A stretch of 64,000 nucleotides of DNA from contig JAEZNO010000018.1 in NCBI GenBank assembly GCA_023441805.1, positions 62,001-126,000 of the forward strand, given 5' to 3'. Under the pieces are notes generated by a model, which saw only the letters and a list, made by a program, of their open reading frames with translations, made no database searches and was not told where the DNA came from. Each line of letters starts with the position of its first letter. Position 1 is the first letter of the stretch. The DNA comes from Bacteroidota bacterium (lineage in GTDB: Bacteria; Bacteroidota; Bacteroidia; Bacteroidales; Lentimicrobiaceae). This document shows positions 41,394 to 50,300 of this stretch, in pieces. The position numbers and the translations under genes are program-made.

Positions 41394-42539
41394 ATGAAGA
41401 TTCCATTCAATAAACCGCATTTTACCGGTGAAGAGATATATCACTTGTCACAGGCTGCTATTACCGGAAAACTTTCAGGAAATGGGACTTATACGAAAAA
41501 GTGTCAGAGTTTTCTTGAAGAACGATACTCGATGCGGAAAGCATTACTGACAACCAGTTGCTCTGATGCTCTTGAAATGTCAGCTTTGCTCTGCGATTTG
41601 AAGCCGGGTGATGAGGTTATCATGCCATCATACACATTCGTATCAACAGCTAATGCATTTGCATTAAGGGGTGCTAAGATTGTTTTTGCCGACAGCAGGA
41701 CTGATAATCCGAATATTGATGCTGATTCTGTTGAAAGTCTGATTACTGAAAGAACACGGGTAATTGTGGTTATGCATTATGGTGGGATTGCTTGCGATAT
41801 GGATAGAATCATGGACATTGCTTCTAAGCACAACCTTGTAGTTGTTGAAGATGCAGCCCAGGCACTCGATGCATACTATAAGGATAAGCATTTAGGAAAC
41901 ATTGGCTCATTTGGGGCATACTCGTTTCATGAAACTAAGAACATAATATCAGGTGAAGGCGGGATGATTGCAGTCAATGATCCATCCAAAATTGTTGCAG
42001 CAGAGGTCATTTGGGAGAAAGGCACAAACAGGGCGGCATTCGCCAGGGGAGAGGTGGAGAAGTATGAATGGGTTTCACTTGGCAGTTCGTTTTTACCCAA
42101 CGAGTTGACAGCTGCCTTTCTTTATGCTCAGTTAATTAGTATTGAAGATATCCAAAAACGCAGATTGCACATTTGGCAGAGGTATTTTGATTTACTCTCA
42201 GAATCAGGACTTCAGGAACATCTGATCCTTCCTAACGTACCCGAGTATGCTCACCACAATGGTCATCTCTTTTATGTAGTTGTAAAAACACCCGAAATCA
42301 GGGACGAGCTATTAAACCACTTGCACTCAAATGGAATTCATGCTGTTTTTCATTACCTGTCCTTGCATAATTCCCCATATTACAGTCCCATCCACGGCCA
42401 CCGCCCGTTGCCAAATGCCGAAAGGTATTCGTCAACCTTATTAAGGCTCCCATTCTATTATTCACTAAGTGATTCAGAAATTGAGACAGTAGTTGATTCA
42501 ATAAAGACATTATTCACGGGGAAAACAGGTAGAACCTGA
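41394..42539 (+). CDS. wecE: dTDP-4-amino-4,6-dideoxygalactose transaminase (WecE/RffA-like)
   Basis: A 381-residue DegT/DnrJ/EryC1 aminotransferase. It follows E. coli WecE closely over most of its length, for example IPFNKPHFTG, GDEVIMPSYTFVSTANAFAL, VVVEDAAQAL and the PLP lysine in SFHETKNIISGEGG. It transfers an amino group from glutamate to dTDP-4-keto-6-deoxyglucose, giving TDP-Fuc4N for surface glycans. No dTDP-sugar genes (rmlA, rmlB) and no N-acetyltransferase are adjacent; a GNAT gene lies 4 kb away. It is an isolated gene between DUF2147 and ppk2. Confidence 0.9.
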   Translation: MKIPFNKPHFTGEEIYHLSQAAITGKLSGNGTYTKKCQSFLEERYSMRKALLTTSCSDALEMSALLCDLKPGDEVIMPSYTFVSTANAFALRGAKIVFADSRTDNPNIDADSVESLITERTRVIVVMHYGGIACDMDRIMDIASKHNLVVVEDAAQALDAYYKDKHLGNIGSFGAYSFHETKNIISGEGGMIAVNDPSKIVAAEVIWEKGTNRAAFARGEVEKYEWVSLGSSFLPNELTAAFLYAQLISIEDIQKRRLHIWQRYFDLLSESGLQEHLILPNVPEYAHHNGHLFYVVVKTPEIRDELLNHLHSNGIHAVFHYLSLHNSPYYSPIHGHRPLPNAERYSSTLLRLPFYYSLSDSEIETVVDSIKTLFTGKTGRT

Positions 42540-42575
42540 TAAAGTCAGTATAAGCAAGGAAAGTCAGAAGCAGGT

Positions 42576-43331
42576 TTATATTTGAGAGGGATCAAACAAG
42601 GTGATTATTTCCGGATTGATTTCAAATGATATTTTGGCTTTCTTCTTTTCAGGGTAATCAATTTTAGAAAGTACATATCGCATAGTCTCCATTCGCGCTA
42701 CGGCTTTATTGTTCCCTTTAACAATAACCCATGGGTTCTTTTCAGTATGGGTATGGAGAAACATCTGGTTCTTGTACCAGGTATATTCATCCCACATCTG
42801 TTGAGCTTTTAAGTCAACGGTACTCAGTTTCCATTTTTTAAGGGGATTCTTCATTCTGTCTTCCAGCCTGATTTTCTGTTCCTGAATGTCGATTGAGAAC
42901 CAGAATTTAATGAGAATGATACCATCCTCCAGCAGCATTTCTTCAAGTACCGGTGCCTGTTTTAGGAAGAGTTCATATTGCTCATGGGTGCAAAAGCCCA
43001 TAACAGGCTCAACAACAGCACGATTATACCAGCTTCTGTCGAAGAAGACCATTTCGCCGGGATTAGGAAATTGCTGGATATATCGTTGGAAGTACCATTG
43101 GCCTTTTTCAACTTCGGTTGGTTTAGGCAGAGCAATTACCCTTATAAACCTTGGATTCATGTATCTGATGAAACGGTATATGGCACCACCTTTTCCCGCA
43201 GTGTCACGCCCTTCAAAGATTATTATTACTCTAAGCCGCTGGTCGTATATCCACTTTTGAAGTTTCAGGAGCTCTATTTGAAGCTGAATATATTCCCTGT
43301 TGCTCCGTGTCGGTAAATCTGGATCGCGCAT
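42576..43331 (-). CDS. ppk2: Polyphosphate kinase 2
   Basis: A 251-residue PPK2. Walker A is FEGRDTAGKGGAIYRF, and FFDRSWYNRAVVEPVMGF is the Walker B/lid region specific to PPK2. RLEDRMKNPLKKWKLS and DEYTWYKNQM complete the signature. It moves phosphate between polyphosphate and nucleotides (GDP or ADP) in the cytosol. Length and motifs fit a one-domain class I enzyme. It is convergent with wecE and downstream of uvrC, without a clear functional link. Confidence 0.95.
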   Translation of the reverse strand: MRDPDLPTRSNREYIQLQIELLKLQKWIYDQRLRVIIIFEGRDTAGKGGAIYRFIRYMNPRFIRVIALPKPTEVEKGQWYFQRYIQQFPNPGEMVFFDRSWYNRAVVEPVMGFCTHEQYELFLKQAPVLEEMLLEDGIILIKFWFSIDIQEQKIRLEDRMKNPLKKWKLSTVDLKAQQMWDEYTWYKNQMFLHTHTEKNPWVIVKGNNKAVARMETMRYVLSKIDYPEKKKAKISFEINPEIITLFDPSQI

Positions 43332-43350
43332 CTCGGTGAAGATTAATAAA

Positions 43351-43358
43351 CAAAGTTA
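43351..43358 (-). promoter_or_regulatory. Possible -7 box of ppk2
   Basis: TAACTTTG on the minus strand, 20 bp before the ppk2 start, in the 36-bp gap after uvrC. No -33 box is recognised, as it would lie inside the uvrC end. Confidence 0.3.
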
Positions 43359-43367
43359 AACTTTTCA

Positions 43368-45182
43368 TCAATCATTCTTCTCCTTCCTGTAATACTCAAA
43401 CACAAGTTTAGCTCTTGATTTGCCAATAACGGCTTCTAATTCTTCAATTGTTGATTCTTTGATCTTTTTTACTGACTTGAAATTTCTTAACAGGATCTGG
43501 GCTGTAGCAGGACCCACTCCTTCAATCTCATTGAGTGAGGTTTTTAGGGTTCCTTTTTCCCTTCGTTTACGATGATGTGTAATCCCGAATCTATGAGCTT
43601 CATCCCTCATCTGCTGGATTACCCTGAGAGTTTCTGATTTCTTATCAAGATGTAAAGGCAGTGGGTCGCCGGGGAAATATAACTCTTCAAGTCTCTTGGC
43701 TATACCAATCAGCTGAATCTTATCCTGAAGTCCCAGTTTTTCAATGCTTGACATTGCAGAACTAAGTTGTCCTTTCCCACCATCAATGATCACCAACTGA
43801 GGAAGTTCGCTACCTTCATCAATCAAACGGCGATAACGTCGGTGAATTACTTCCTCCATAGAGGCAAAATCATTTGGTCCTTCTACGGTCTTTATATTGA
43901 AATGCCTGTAGTCTTTCTTCTCCGGTTTTGCATTCTTGAATACAACCATTGCAGCCACCGGATATGTGCCTTGAATATTTGAATTATCAAAGCATTCCAT
44001 ATGAACCGGCAATTCCTTTAGTCTCAGATCTTTCTTTATAGTTTCAAGTATCCGGTTAGTACGTCTGTCAGGATCAACCAGCTCTTTTTGGCGCTGTTTA
44101 TCAATCTGGTAGTATTTGGCATTACGTTCTGATAACTCGAGCAACTGTTTCTTATCACCTCGCTGTGGAATGGTAAATGTTACTCCGGGTATTTCGAAAT
44201 CAGGCTTTACAGGGACTATAATCTCCTTAGCCGCTGATTCAAACCTGACGTACAAGTCACCGATGGCAAGTGAAAGAAGTTCTACTTCAGATTCATCGAG
44301 CTTCTTCTTAATTTCTATAGTATGTGATTGAATAATAGCACCATTAACTACTTTCAGGAAGTTAACGTAACCTGATTGCTCATCCTGAGCTATTGAATAT
44401 ACATCCACATTGCTGATTGATGGATTTACGACTGTGGATTTACTTTGATATCTGTCGAGAATCTCAATACGTTCCTTTAGCATCTGAGCTCTTTCGAACT
44501 TGAATTCGGCAGCATATTGTTTCATCAGGTCATTCAGCTGATTGCGCACCTGACTGATATTACCTTTTATGATATCTCTGATATTCCTGATGTTAATCAT
44601 ATAGTCCTCATGCGTTTGCTTCCCAACGCATGGAGCAAGGCAATTTCCGATATGATATTCAAGGCAGACTTTAAACTTGCCTGCTGCGATATTCTTTTCT
44701 GTGAGATTCAGATTACATGTTCTTCGGGGGTAAAGCTGTCGTATGAGGTCCAATAGGGTATGCATCATTTTGCCGGATGCATATGGGCCAAAGTATTCAC
44801 TGCCATCTCTGACGACATTTCGGGTTGAGAATACACGCGGGAAAGGTTCATTCTTGATGACAATCCACGGATATGTCTTGTCATCCTTAAGCATTACATT
44901 GTAACGGGGTTTGTATTCTTTGATGAGATTATTCTCAAGTAACAGTGCATCAAATTCACTTTGAACTACAATCCATTTGATGTCAGCTATCCTTGAAACC
45001 ATTACCCTGATTTTCCCGGCAAGTGAAGTATCTTTATTGAAATAAGAGCATACCCTCTTCTTGAGGTTCTTTGCCTTACCGACATAAATGAGATTATTCT
45101 CCTTGTCGTAATATTGGTATACTCCCGGGGAGGATGGCAGTGTTTTCAGTATTAAGCTGAGATCTTTCATTATAAAGTCCAA
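43368..45182 (-). CDS. uvrC: Excinuclease ABC subunit C
   Basis: A 604-residue UvrC of normal length. The GIY-YIG nuclease domain begins with PSSPGVYQYYDKENNLIYVGKAKNLKKR (residues about 16-43). The UVR domain near residues 205-240 (FERAQMLKERIEIL) binds UvrB. The RNase H-like nuclease domain has ECFDNSNIQG and LVIIDGGKGQL. A C-terminal helix-hairpin-helix (EIEGVGPATAQILLRNF) binds DNA. It makes both incisions in nucleotide excision repair. The start may be the internal Met (MKDLSLIL, 45170). It follows thiL by 15 bp. Confidence 0.96.
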   Translation of the reverse strand: MDFIMKDLSLILKTLPSSPGVYQYYDKENNLIYVGKAKNLKKRVCSYFNKDTSLAGKIRVMVSRIADIKWIVVQSEFDALLLENNLIKEYKPRYNVMLKDDKTYPWIVIKNEPFPRVFSTRNVVRDGSEYFGPYASGKMMHTLLDLIRQLYPRRTCNLNLTEKNIAAGKFKVCLEYHIGNCLAPCVGKQTHEDYMINIRNIRDIIKGNISQVRNQLNDLMKQYAAEFKFERAQMLKERIEILDRYQSKSTVVNPSISNVDVYSIAQDEQSGYVNFLKVVNGAIIQSHTIEIKKKLDESEVELLSLAIGDLYVRFESAAKEIIVPVKPDFEIPGVTFTIPQRGDKKQLLELSERNAKYYQIDKQRQKELVDPDRRTNRILETIKKDLRLKELPVHMECFDNSNIQGTYPVAAMVVFKNAKPEKKDYRHFNIKTVEGPNDFASMEEVIHRRYRRLIDEGSELPQLVIIDGGKGQLSSAMSSIEKLGLQDKIQLIGIAKRLEELYFPGDPLPLHLDKKSETLRVIQQMRDEAHRFGITHHRKRREKGTLKTSLNEIEGVGPATAQILLRNFKSVKKIKESTIEELEAVIGKSRAKLVFEYYRKEKND

Positions 45183-45197
45183 AGGCCACCTTAATCT

Positions 45198-46250
45198 TTA
45201 ATCATTTCTGTAATGTTCAAACCCCTGAGCAGTGATAGGATACATGCTGCCACCTCTTGATATAAGGTATTCGCCTTCATTTTGTGCTGTCATGTGGCCA
45301 ATAATATGTACGCCTTTAATAGCCCTTACTTTTTCAGCCTCACTGAGATCAATAGTGAAAAGCAATTCATAATCCTCACCTCCGTTCAATGCTGCAGTAG
45401 TGGGATCAATTTTAAACTCAGCTGCTATATCGGCTGTCACCACATCAATTGGGATTTTCTCTTCAAATATTCTGCATCCCAACTTTGAGCCTTTTGCTAT
45501 GTGCAAAATCTCACTTGCCAGGCCATCACTAATGTCAATCATGGAAGTAGGCTGAATACCGGCTTCTTTTAGTTTCTCAACAATATCAGTCCTTGGTTCC
45601 GGTTTCAGTTGGCGTTCAAGCACATAGTCATTGCCTTCAAGATCAGGTTGCATGTTGGGATTTGCTTTAAACACTTCCTTTTCTCTTTGCAGAACAAGTA
45701 AACCCATATATGCACCACCCAGGTCACCTGTCACACAGATGAGGTCATTTTCTTTGGCAGTGTTTCTGTATGTAACTTTCCCCGCTTCGGCTTCACCTAC
45801 TACAGTTATAGAGATAAATAAACCGGAAGGAGAGGCTGTAGTATCACCTCCGACTAAATCGACTTTATACTTTTCACAGGCAAGCTTAATTCCTGCATAG
45901 AATTCATCAAGTGCTTCAACTGAGTATCGATTCGAAACCGAAATGCCGACCAAAAGTTGCGTTGCTTTGCCATTCATGGCTGCAATATCAGAGATATTGA
46001 CAACAGCTGATTTGTAACCAAGATGCTTCAATGGACTATATGACATATCGAAGTGAATACCTTCAATCAGAAGGTCTTTTGACAGAAGCATTACTTTGCC
46101 TTTGGCAGGTTCTATTACTGCTGCATCGTCACCTACCCCTTTAAGAGTTGATTTGTTGAAAATCTTAACCCTCTCAGTCAGTCTGTCAATCAATCCAAAT
46201 TCACCCAGTTCAGATAGCTCCGTTCGCATCGGTCTCTCATCATTTAGCAT
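45198..46250 (-). CDS. thiL: Thiamine-monophosphate kinase
   Basis: A 350-residue ThiL of AIR-synthase fold. Motifs are GVGDDAAVIEP, the metal-binding DLLIEGIHFD, SDIAAMNGKATQLLVG, VGGDTTASPSG, and SMIDISDGLASE. It phosphorylates thiamine monophosphate to the diphosphate, the cofactor of MenD. Translation could also begin at the second Met (MRTELSELGEFGLI, 46229), where homologues usually start. It precedes uvrC by 15 bp, so the two are probably co-transcribed. Confidence 0.95.
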   Translation of the reverse strand: MLNDERPMRTELSELGEFGLIDRLTERVKIFNKSTLKGVGDDAAVIEPAKGKVMLLSKDLLIEGIHFDMSYSPLKHLGYKSAVVNISDIAAMNGKATQLLVGISVSNRYSVEALDEFYAGIKLACEKYKVDLVGGDTTASPSGLFISITVVGEAEAGKVTYRNTAKENDLICVTGDLGGAYMGLLVLQREKEVFKANPNMQPDLEGNDYVLERQLKPEPRTDIVEKLKEAGIQPTSMIDISDGLASEILHIAKGSKLGCRIFEEKIPIDVVTADIAAEFKIDPTTAALNGGEDYELLFTIDLSEAEKVRAIKGVHIIGHMTAQNEGEYLISRGGSMYPITAQGFEHYRND

Positions 46251-46279
46251 AACCTTTTATTTTATAGGTAATTAGAATG

Positions 46280-46287
46280 CAAAGATA
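46280..46287 (-). promoter_or_regulatory. -7 box of the thiL-uvrC promoter
   Basis: TATCTTTG on the minus strand, 30 bp before the thiL start, an exact match to the phylum's -7 consensus. The -33 box is not evident. Confidence 0.45.
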
Positions 46288-46323
46288 CGAAAACATTGCA
46301 TGAATAGCCCTATCCATGGATAT

Positions 46324-46347
46324 TGCATTGATTACAGGTTCAATGCA
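46324..46347. other. Hairpin downstream of the GNAT gene
   Basis: Perfect 8-bp arms TGCATTGA and TCAATGCA are separated by 8 nt, 28 bp after the GNAT stop codon and before the thiL promoter. There is no following T-run on the minus strand, so a factor-independent terminator is doubtful. Confidence 0.35.
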
Positions 46348-46374
46348 CTGATTATAGATAATAAGAGAAGGGGC

Positions 46375-47055
46375 TTATCCTCTAACTTCTTCAAACCAGA
46401 TGCCCTCTGAATTCTCATATGATCTGACATCAGGTTGGTTCTCAAGAAGTGACTTAATTTTGTTTGCAAACGGATTTTTGTAATCATCCGGTTCAATAAG
46501 AATTCTTGCTGGATGGCTTTCTTCAGCAAGTGCTGCTACTGCTTTTCGCACCCTGCCTGCCTTATTTTGAAATGATTCCCAGGTTAATTCATATTGTTGG
46601 TTTTCAACTCCTGACTGGTCACCCGATAATTGATAACCTAATTCAGTATTGAACTTCCGGGCATTACTATTCGAAGTTAAGATATGAGCATACTGTTTTC
46701 TCCATTTGAACAATGTGAAATTTATTTCAATGCCGGCAACTGAAACGAAATATGGTAAAAAGGAGTGCAGATATTTCTCATTTCCGATAAATATCCCTGA
46801 CTCTGAAGTTCTGTTCTCCCAGTCAATATTCTTGTCATTAAGCACTCCAACCTTCTCACCTTTGTAATGAATCAGCATGTAGTTGTTGGAGATATTATTT
46901 ATCGAGTTGAACCATTTAATCTGCTCCTCAGCACTAATGTGCTTTTTATACTCCATATTCAATCTGACAGCATCCGAATTCCTCCATTGCCTGACGAGTT
47001 CAATATCTTCCTCCTTCAATCGCTCAAGAGTAATACCGTATTTGAATGCTTTCAC
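46375..47055 (-). CDS. GNAT-family N-acyltransferase (PseH-like)
   Basis: A 226-residue GNAT protein. The N-terminal ITLERLKEEDIELVRQWRNSDAVR and SAEEQIKWFNS motifs are those of acetyltransferases acting on amino sugars such as PseH. HILTSNSNARKFNTELGYQ is the acetyl-CoA-binding half. The C-terminal 65 residues have no recognised domain. It could acetylate the amino sugar made by the WecE-like aminotransferase, but 4 kb separates them. It lies 13 bp after the glycosyltransferase, on the same strand. Confidence 0.75.
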   Translation of the reverse strand: MKAFKYGITLERLKEEDIELVRQWRNSDAVRLNMEYKKHISAEEQIKWFNSINNISNNYMLIHYKGEKVGVLNDKNIDWENRTSESGIFIGNEKYLHSFLPYFVSVAGIEINFTLFKWRKQYAHILTSNSNARKFNTELGYQLSGDQSGVENQQYELTWESFQNKAGRVRKAVAALAEESHPARILIEPDDYKNPFANKIKSLLENQPDVRSYENSEGIWFEEVRG

Positions 47056-47068
47056 AATGAAATATAGA

Positions 47069-47989
47069 TTATGAATGTAGGACTGTCTTTATAGAATAGG
47101 GTGGTTTACGGTTCTGTACATTGTAAATACGACTGAGATATTCTCCAAGAATACCTAATGACATTAGAATAATGCTGGTTGAGAATAAAACAGCAACAAT
47201 CATTGCAGTAAATCCAAGCGGTACATCGCGAAATATCTTCTTGTAAATGAAAACTAAGCCAATGACAAAACTCACAATTGAGGCAGTGATTCCTCCATAA
47301 ACCATAAACTTAAGTGGAACAGCTGTATAGTAAATCACAAGATTGGTGAGTAATGAAATTAATGATCTTGATGTGTAATTTGATTGTTGATAGGGCCTCT
47401 TATTGTGCTGTACGGTAACAAACGAAATATCAGATGTGTACCAGTTGAATAGTTCATCCAGGTAAATGAAGTCGATTTGGTGGTTTAGCAGGTTTTTAAC
47501 CATTGATGCTTTTATGATCCTGAATGATGACCCTTCTCCTTTTGTTTTAAATAATCGTCTCGAACCCTTTTTTAATGTAGTGCTTCCCATATTCCTTATC
47601 ATGGAGTGGTGTTTCGTGTCATAAATGCCATACACTACATCTGAATTAGTTTCATTCATCCTGTTGATCAATTTTATGATTTCACAGGGAGGATTCTGAA
47701 GGTCATCATCAATTGTAATTATGTACTCACTTGAAGCAGAGGCCATGCCGCAAAGAGTGGCGTTGTGCTGCCCGAAATTCCTGGCTAATCGTATGCCAAT
47801 TATCTTTTCGGGAAATTCATTATATAACTGTGTGATAATTTCCCAGCTTTGATCGGCACTGGCATCGTCAACAAAGATGACTTCGTACGATTTCCCGACT
47901 GTGACAAATGTCTCTGCAATCTGATTATAAAGTTCTTTCAGAGAATCTGAACTGTTAAATACAGGAACTACTACTGAGTAATTGGGCAT
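47069..47989 (-). CDS. Family 2 glycosyltransferase (polyprenyl-phosphate sugar transferase type)
   Basis: A 306-residue GT2 enzyme. The N-terminal catalytic domain has VVVPVFNSSDSLKEL, EVIFVDDASADQSWE and ITIDDDLQNPPCEI, where the Asp residues bind nucleotide-sugar and metal. Two C-terminal transmembrane helices (about residues 222-250 and 258-285) place it with ArnC/DPM1-like enzymes, which load a sugar on undecaprenyl phosphate. It lies 33 bp after the SDR gene and 13 bp before the GNAT gene, all on the minus strand, suggesting a glycan or lipid modification set. Confidence 0.88.
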   Translation of the reverse strand: MPNYSVVVPVFNSSDSLKELYNQIAETFVTVGKSYEVIFVDDASADQSWEIITQLYNEFPEKIIGIRLARNFGQHNATLCGMASASSEYIITIDDDLQNPPCEIIKLINRMNETNSDVVYGIYDTKHHSMIRNMGSTTLKKGSRRLFKTKGEGSSFRIIKASMVKNLLNHQIDFIYLDELFNWYTSDISFVTVQHNKRPYQQSNYTSRSLISLLTNLVIYYTAVPLKFMVYGGITASIVSFVIGLVFIYKKIFRDVPLGFTAMIVAVLFSTSIILMSLGILGEYLSRIYNVQNRKPPYSIKTVLHS

Positions 47990-48022
47990 ATCCCTTATCT
48001 TTATTAATCAACCAATGTTAAA

Positions 48023-48754
48023 TTACCCTCCACCTAAAATCAGGTTTGTAGCAGATACCCATTTTGAGGCATCTGAAAGGAAATATATAATTGTATTAGC
48101 AACATCCTCAGGCTCACCCAAACCAAGTATTTGTTTTGCTTCAATTAATTTTACTGCGTCGGATGAGTAATTAACAGCAGTGTTGTCAAGCATAGGAGTT
48201 TTGACAAAAGCAGGAGCCACACAGTTAACCCTGATACCTTTTGGTGCAAGTTCTAATGCCAGAACTCTTGCATAGGCTTCAAGAGCAGCTTTCGCACTGA
48301 TGTACATAGCACCGCCGACAAAAGGATATCGGGTTGATATAGATGAAATAAATACCAATGAAGCATTACGGGCAATCCTCTTTTTAGCTAATAACCCTGA
48401 GGTGAGGAGTACTGATGCAGTATAACTAATGCTGAATGTTTTGGTAACATCCTTTTCGGTAATAAAACGGGCAGGTGTTAAGTCAGATATTCCAGTGCTG
48501 TAAACCACTCCCTGCAGTTCAGGTAATGAAGCCACAAGTGTGTCAATATCCGACTGGATGGTCAGATCGGCGATAAAACTCTTATGGCCGGTACCTTCAA
48601 GTAAATCAAATGTTTGCTGTAGGCGCTCAGCATCCCGGCCGGTAATCATTACAACTGCACCCATTTTTGATGCAGAAATAGCAGTCTGCTTTCCCAAACC
48701 TGATGATGCACCTGTAACTAATATTGTCTTTCCCTTTAATGAAAACTGTTCCAT
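48023..48754 (-). CDS. Short-chain dehydrogenase/reductase (FabG-like)
   Basis: A 243-residue SDR. The NAD(P) motif is TGASSGLGKQT, the catalytic triad region has SSIST with the Ser and MYISAKAAL with Tyr and Lys. The C-terminal GEPEDVANTIIYFLSDASKW is typical of FabG-like reductases. It may reduce a 3-ketoacyl-ACP made by the neighbouring KASIII; the adjacent ACP gene supports this. It is 75 bp after the KASIII gene. Confidence 0.85.
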   Translation of the reverse strand: MEQFSLKGKTILVTGASSGLGKQTAISASKMGAVVMITGRDAERLQQTFDLLEGTGHKSFIADLTIQSDIDTLVASLPELQGVVYSTGISDLTPARFITEKDVTKTFSISYTASVLLTSGLLAKKRIARNASLVFISSISTRYPFVGGAMYISAKAALEAYARVLALELAPKGIRVNCVAPAFVKTPMLDNTAVNYSSDAVKLIEAKQILGLGEPEDVANTIIYFLSDASKWVSATNLILGGG

Positions 48755-48829
48755 CCCTTTTTGATATATACATTCAGTAATTATCTATGGCTTTATAATT
48801 ACTGCAATAATGAGGCACTAATATAAGAA

Positions 48830-49915
48830 TTAGACCTTGTACTCAAATACTGATTCCTTCTTTAAAATTGAAACTTCAGGCACTATAATCCCATCAGTCT
48901 CAAGCAAAACTGTACCCCACGACAGACCAATGCCGAAAGCTGACAATAGAAGATTCAGAGGCTTCGACTGTAATTCGGCCCTTAGTTGGGAAACTAAAGT
49001 CAGCGGTATAGAAGCACAACTAGTGTTGCCGTAATCTTTAAGTGAATATGGCACTCTTTCCGGTTCAACCTTAAGCATCTTGCGTAAGGTTTCATTAATC
49101 AGTCGGTTAGCTTGATGGAAGACTATGTAATTGAATTCATCAATAGTATGGTTGAAGTGCTTTAGGGTAGTCTTAATATTTGGCACCACTTCTCTTAGTG
49201 AGAAGTTGAAGACTTCAATGCCATTCAGTTCAATTTGTAGACGATTCCTGTAGATTCCATCAGCAAATTTCTTTACTGCAAATGAATGTTTACCTACTAA
49301 ATGCCTTACACCGCCATCGCGGATTATTATAGCTTCATGCCCACTACCGTCGCTTTGTAAATTAAATTTGAAAGCCGGTGCGCCGGGTTTAAGTTCAAGA
49401 GCTGTAGCAGTACCGGCATCTCCAAATAATGGATATGTACTCTTGTCACGATAAGAAGAAGTAACATTTGAGAGATCACCTACCAAAAGCAGGCTTTTAC
49501 TTATTCCTGAGGCCTTAATCATACTGCTGATGAATGATAATCCATACACATATCCCGAGCACCCCAGATTTATATCAATTGCCATACAATTCTTAGGCAA
49601 GTGAAGTCTGTCCTGCAGAATAGTTGATGTTGAAGGTATTATAAAATCACGTGACTGGGAAACGAAGATGAGGAGTTGAATTTCAGAGGGATCCCATTTA
49701 AGTGCATCAAGAAGTTCCGTGGCCGCCTGATAGCAAAGATCTGATGTAGTTTCACCTGACTGTGCCACATGCCGCTGTTCAACTCCAATTGTCTTAATAA
49801 GAAGTTCTCTGTCACTACTTTTAATCCAGCCGTAATCCCTGTTCTGCAGTACTTTTTCGGGTACGCATGCTGAGATACCGGCAATTCTGATATCACTTAC
49901 CTGAAAAATTGCCAT
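48830..49915 (-). CDS. 3-oxoacyl-ACP synthase III-like ketosynthase
   Basis: A 361-residue FabH-fold protein. The triad is Cys119 in INLGCSGYVYG, His267 in FHQANRL and Asn297 in YGNTSCASIP. It condenses an acyl-CoA (or activated starter) with malonyl-ACP. It is about 30 residues longer than housekeeping FabH and the neighbours (dedicated ACP, FAAL, SDR) point to secondary or specialised lipid synthesis. A dispersed possible -7 box lies at 49952. Confidence 0.88.
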   Translation of the reverse strand: MAIFQVSDIRIAGISACVPEKVLQNRDYGWIKSSDRELLIKTIGVEQRHVAQSGETTSDLCYQAATELLDALKWDPSEIQLLIFVSQSRDFIIPSTSTILQDRLHLPKNCMAIDINLGCSGYVYGLSFISSMIKASGISKSLLLVGDLSNVTSSYRDKSTYPLFGDAGTATALELKPGAPAFKFNLQSDGSGHEAIIIRDGGVRHLVGKHSFAVKKFADGIYRNRLQIELNGIEVFNFSLREVVPNIKTTLKHFNHTIDEFNYIVFHQANRLINETLRKMLKVEPERVPYSLKDYGNTSCASIPLTLVSQLRAELQSKPLNLLLSAFGIGLSWGTVLLETDGIIVPEVSILKKESVFEYKV

Positions 49916-49951
49916 CTTGTTGAGTATGAGTTATTACGTTCCCCAGAATTA

Positions 49952-49959
49952 CAAAAGTA
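49952..49959 (-). promoter_or_regulatory. Possible -7 box of the KASIII gene
   Basis: TACTTTTG on the minus strand, 37 bp before the KASIII start, in the 85-bp gap after the ACP gene. No -33 box is seen. Confidence 0.28.
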
Positions 49960-50000
49960 AGAAAAATTCAAAATCCTTAATGAGAGTGACAGAAACCCGG

Positions 50001-50231
50001 TTAAGCTCTTTTTTCTACAATTCGGTATATATCTTCTACTGTCTTCGAGTTGGCTATATCTTCAGCATTAATTGTCACATCATATTCGGTCTTGACCATT
50101 GCAATAAGAATCAGCGCATTAATTGAATTCCACTCAAATACCTCTCTGAACACACTTTCGGGCTTCAATACACCAGGCACAAGGTCGTCAAATTCTGACT
50201 CAATTTTCGAAATAAAATCGTCGATATTCAT
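50001..50231 (-). CDS. Acyl carrier protein
   Basis: A 76-residue carrier protein. The phosphopantetheine site is Ser36 in FEWNSINALILI, which departs from the DSL motif of primary-metabolism ACPs (N before S, I after). It probably serves the adjacent ketosynthase and acyl-AMP ligase, not general fatty acid synthesis. It lies between these two genes on the same strand, with a -7 box 17 bp upstream. Confidence 0.88.
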   Translation of the reverse strand: MNIDDFISKIESEFDDLVPGVLKPESVFREVFEWNSINALILIAMVKTEYDVTINAEDIANSKTVEDIYRIVEKRA

Positions 50232-50247
50232 AATTATCAGTTTAAAG

Positions 50248-50255
50248 CAAAGTTA
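50248..50255 (-). promoter_or_regulatory. Possible -7 box of the ACP gene
   Basis: TAACTTTG on the minus strand, 17 bp before the ACP start, in the 69-bp gap after the acyl-AMP ligase gene. A CAAT at 50272 is too close to be a proper -33 box. Confidence 0.3.
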
Positions 50256-50300
50256 AAATTAATTAGTTAATCAATGGTCGGATTTAGTCAATCATGAACA

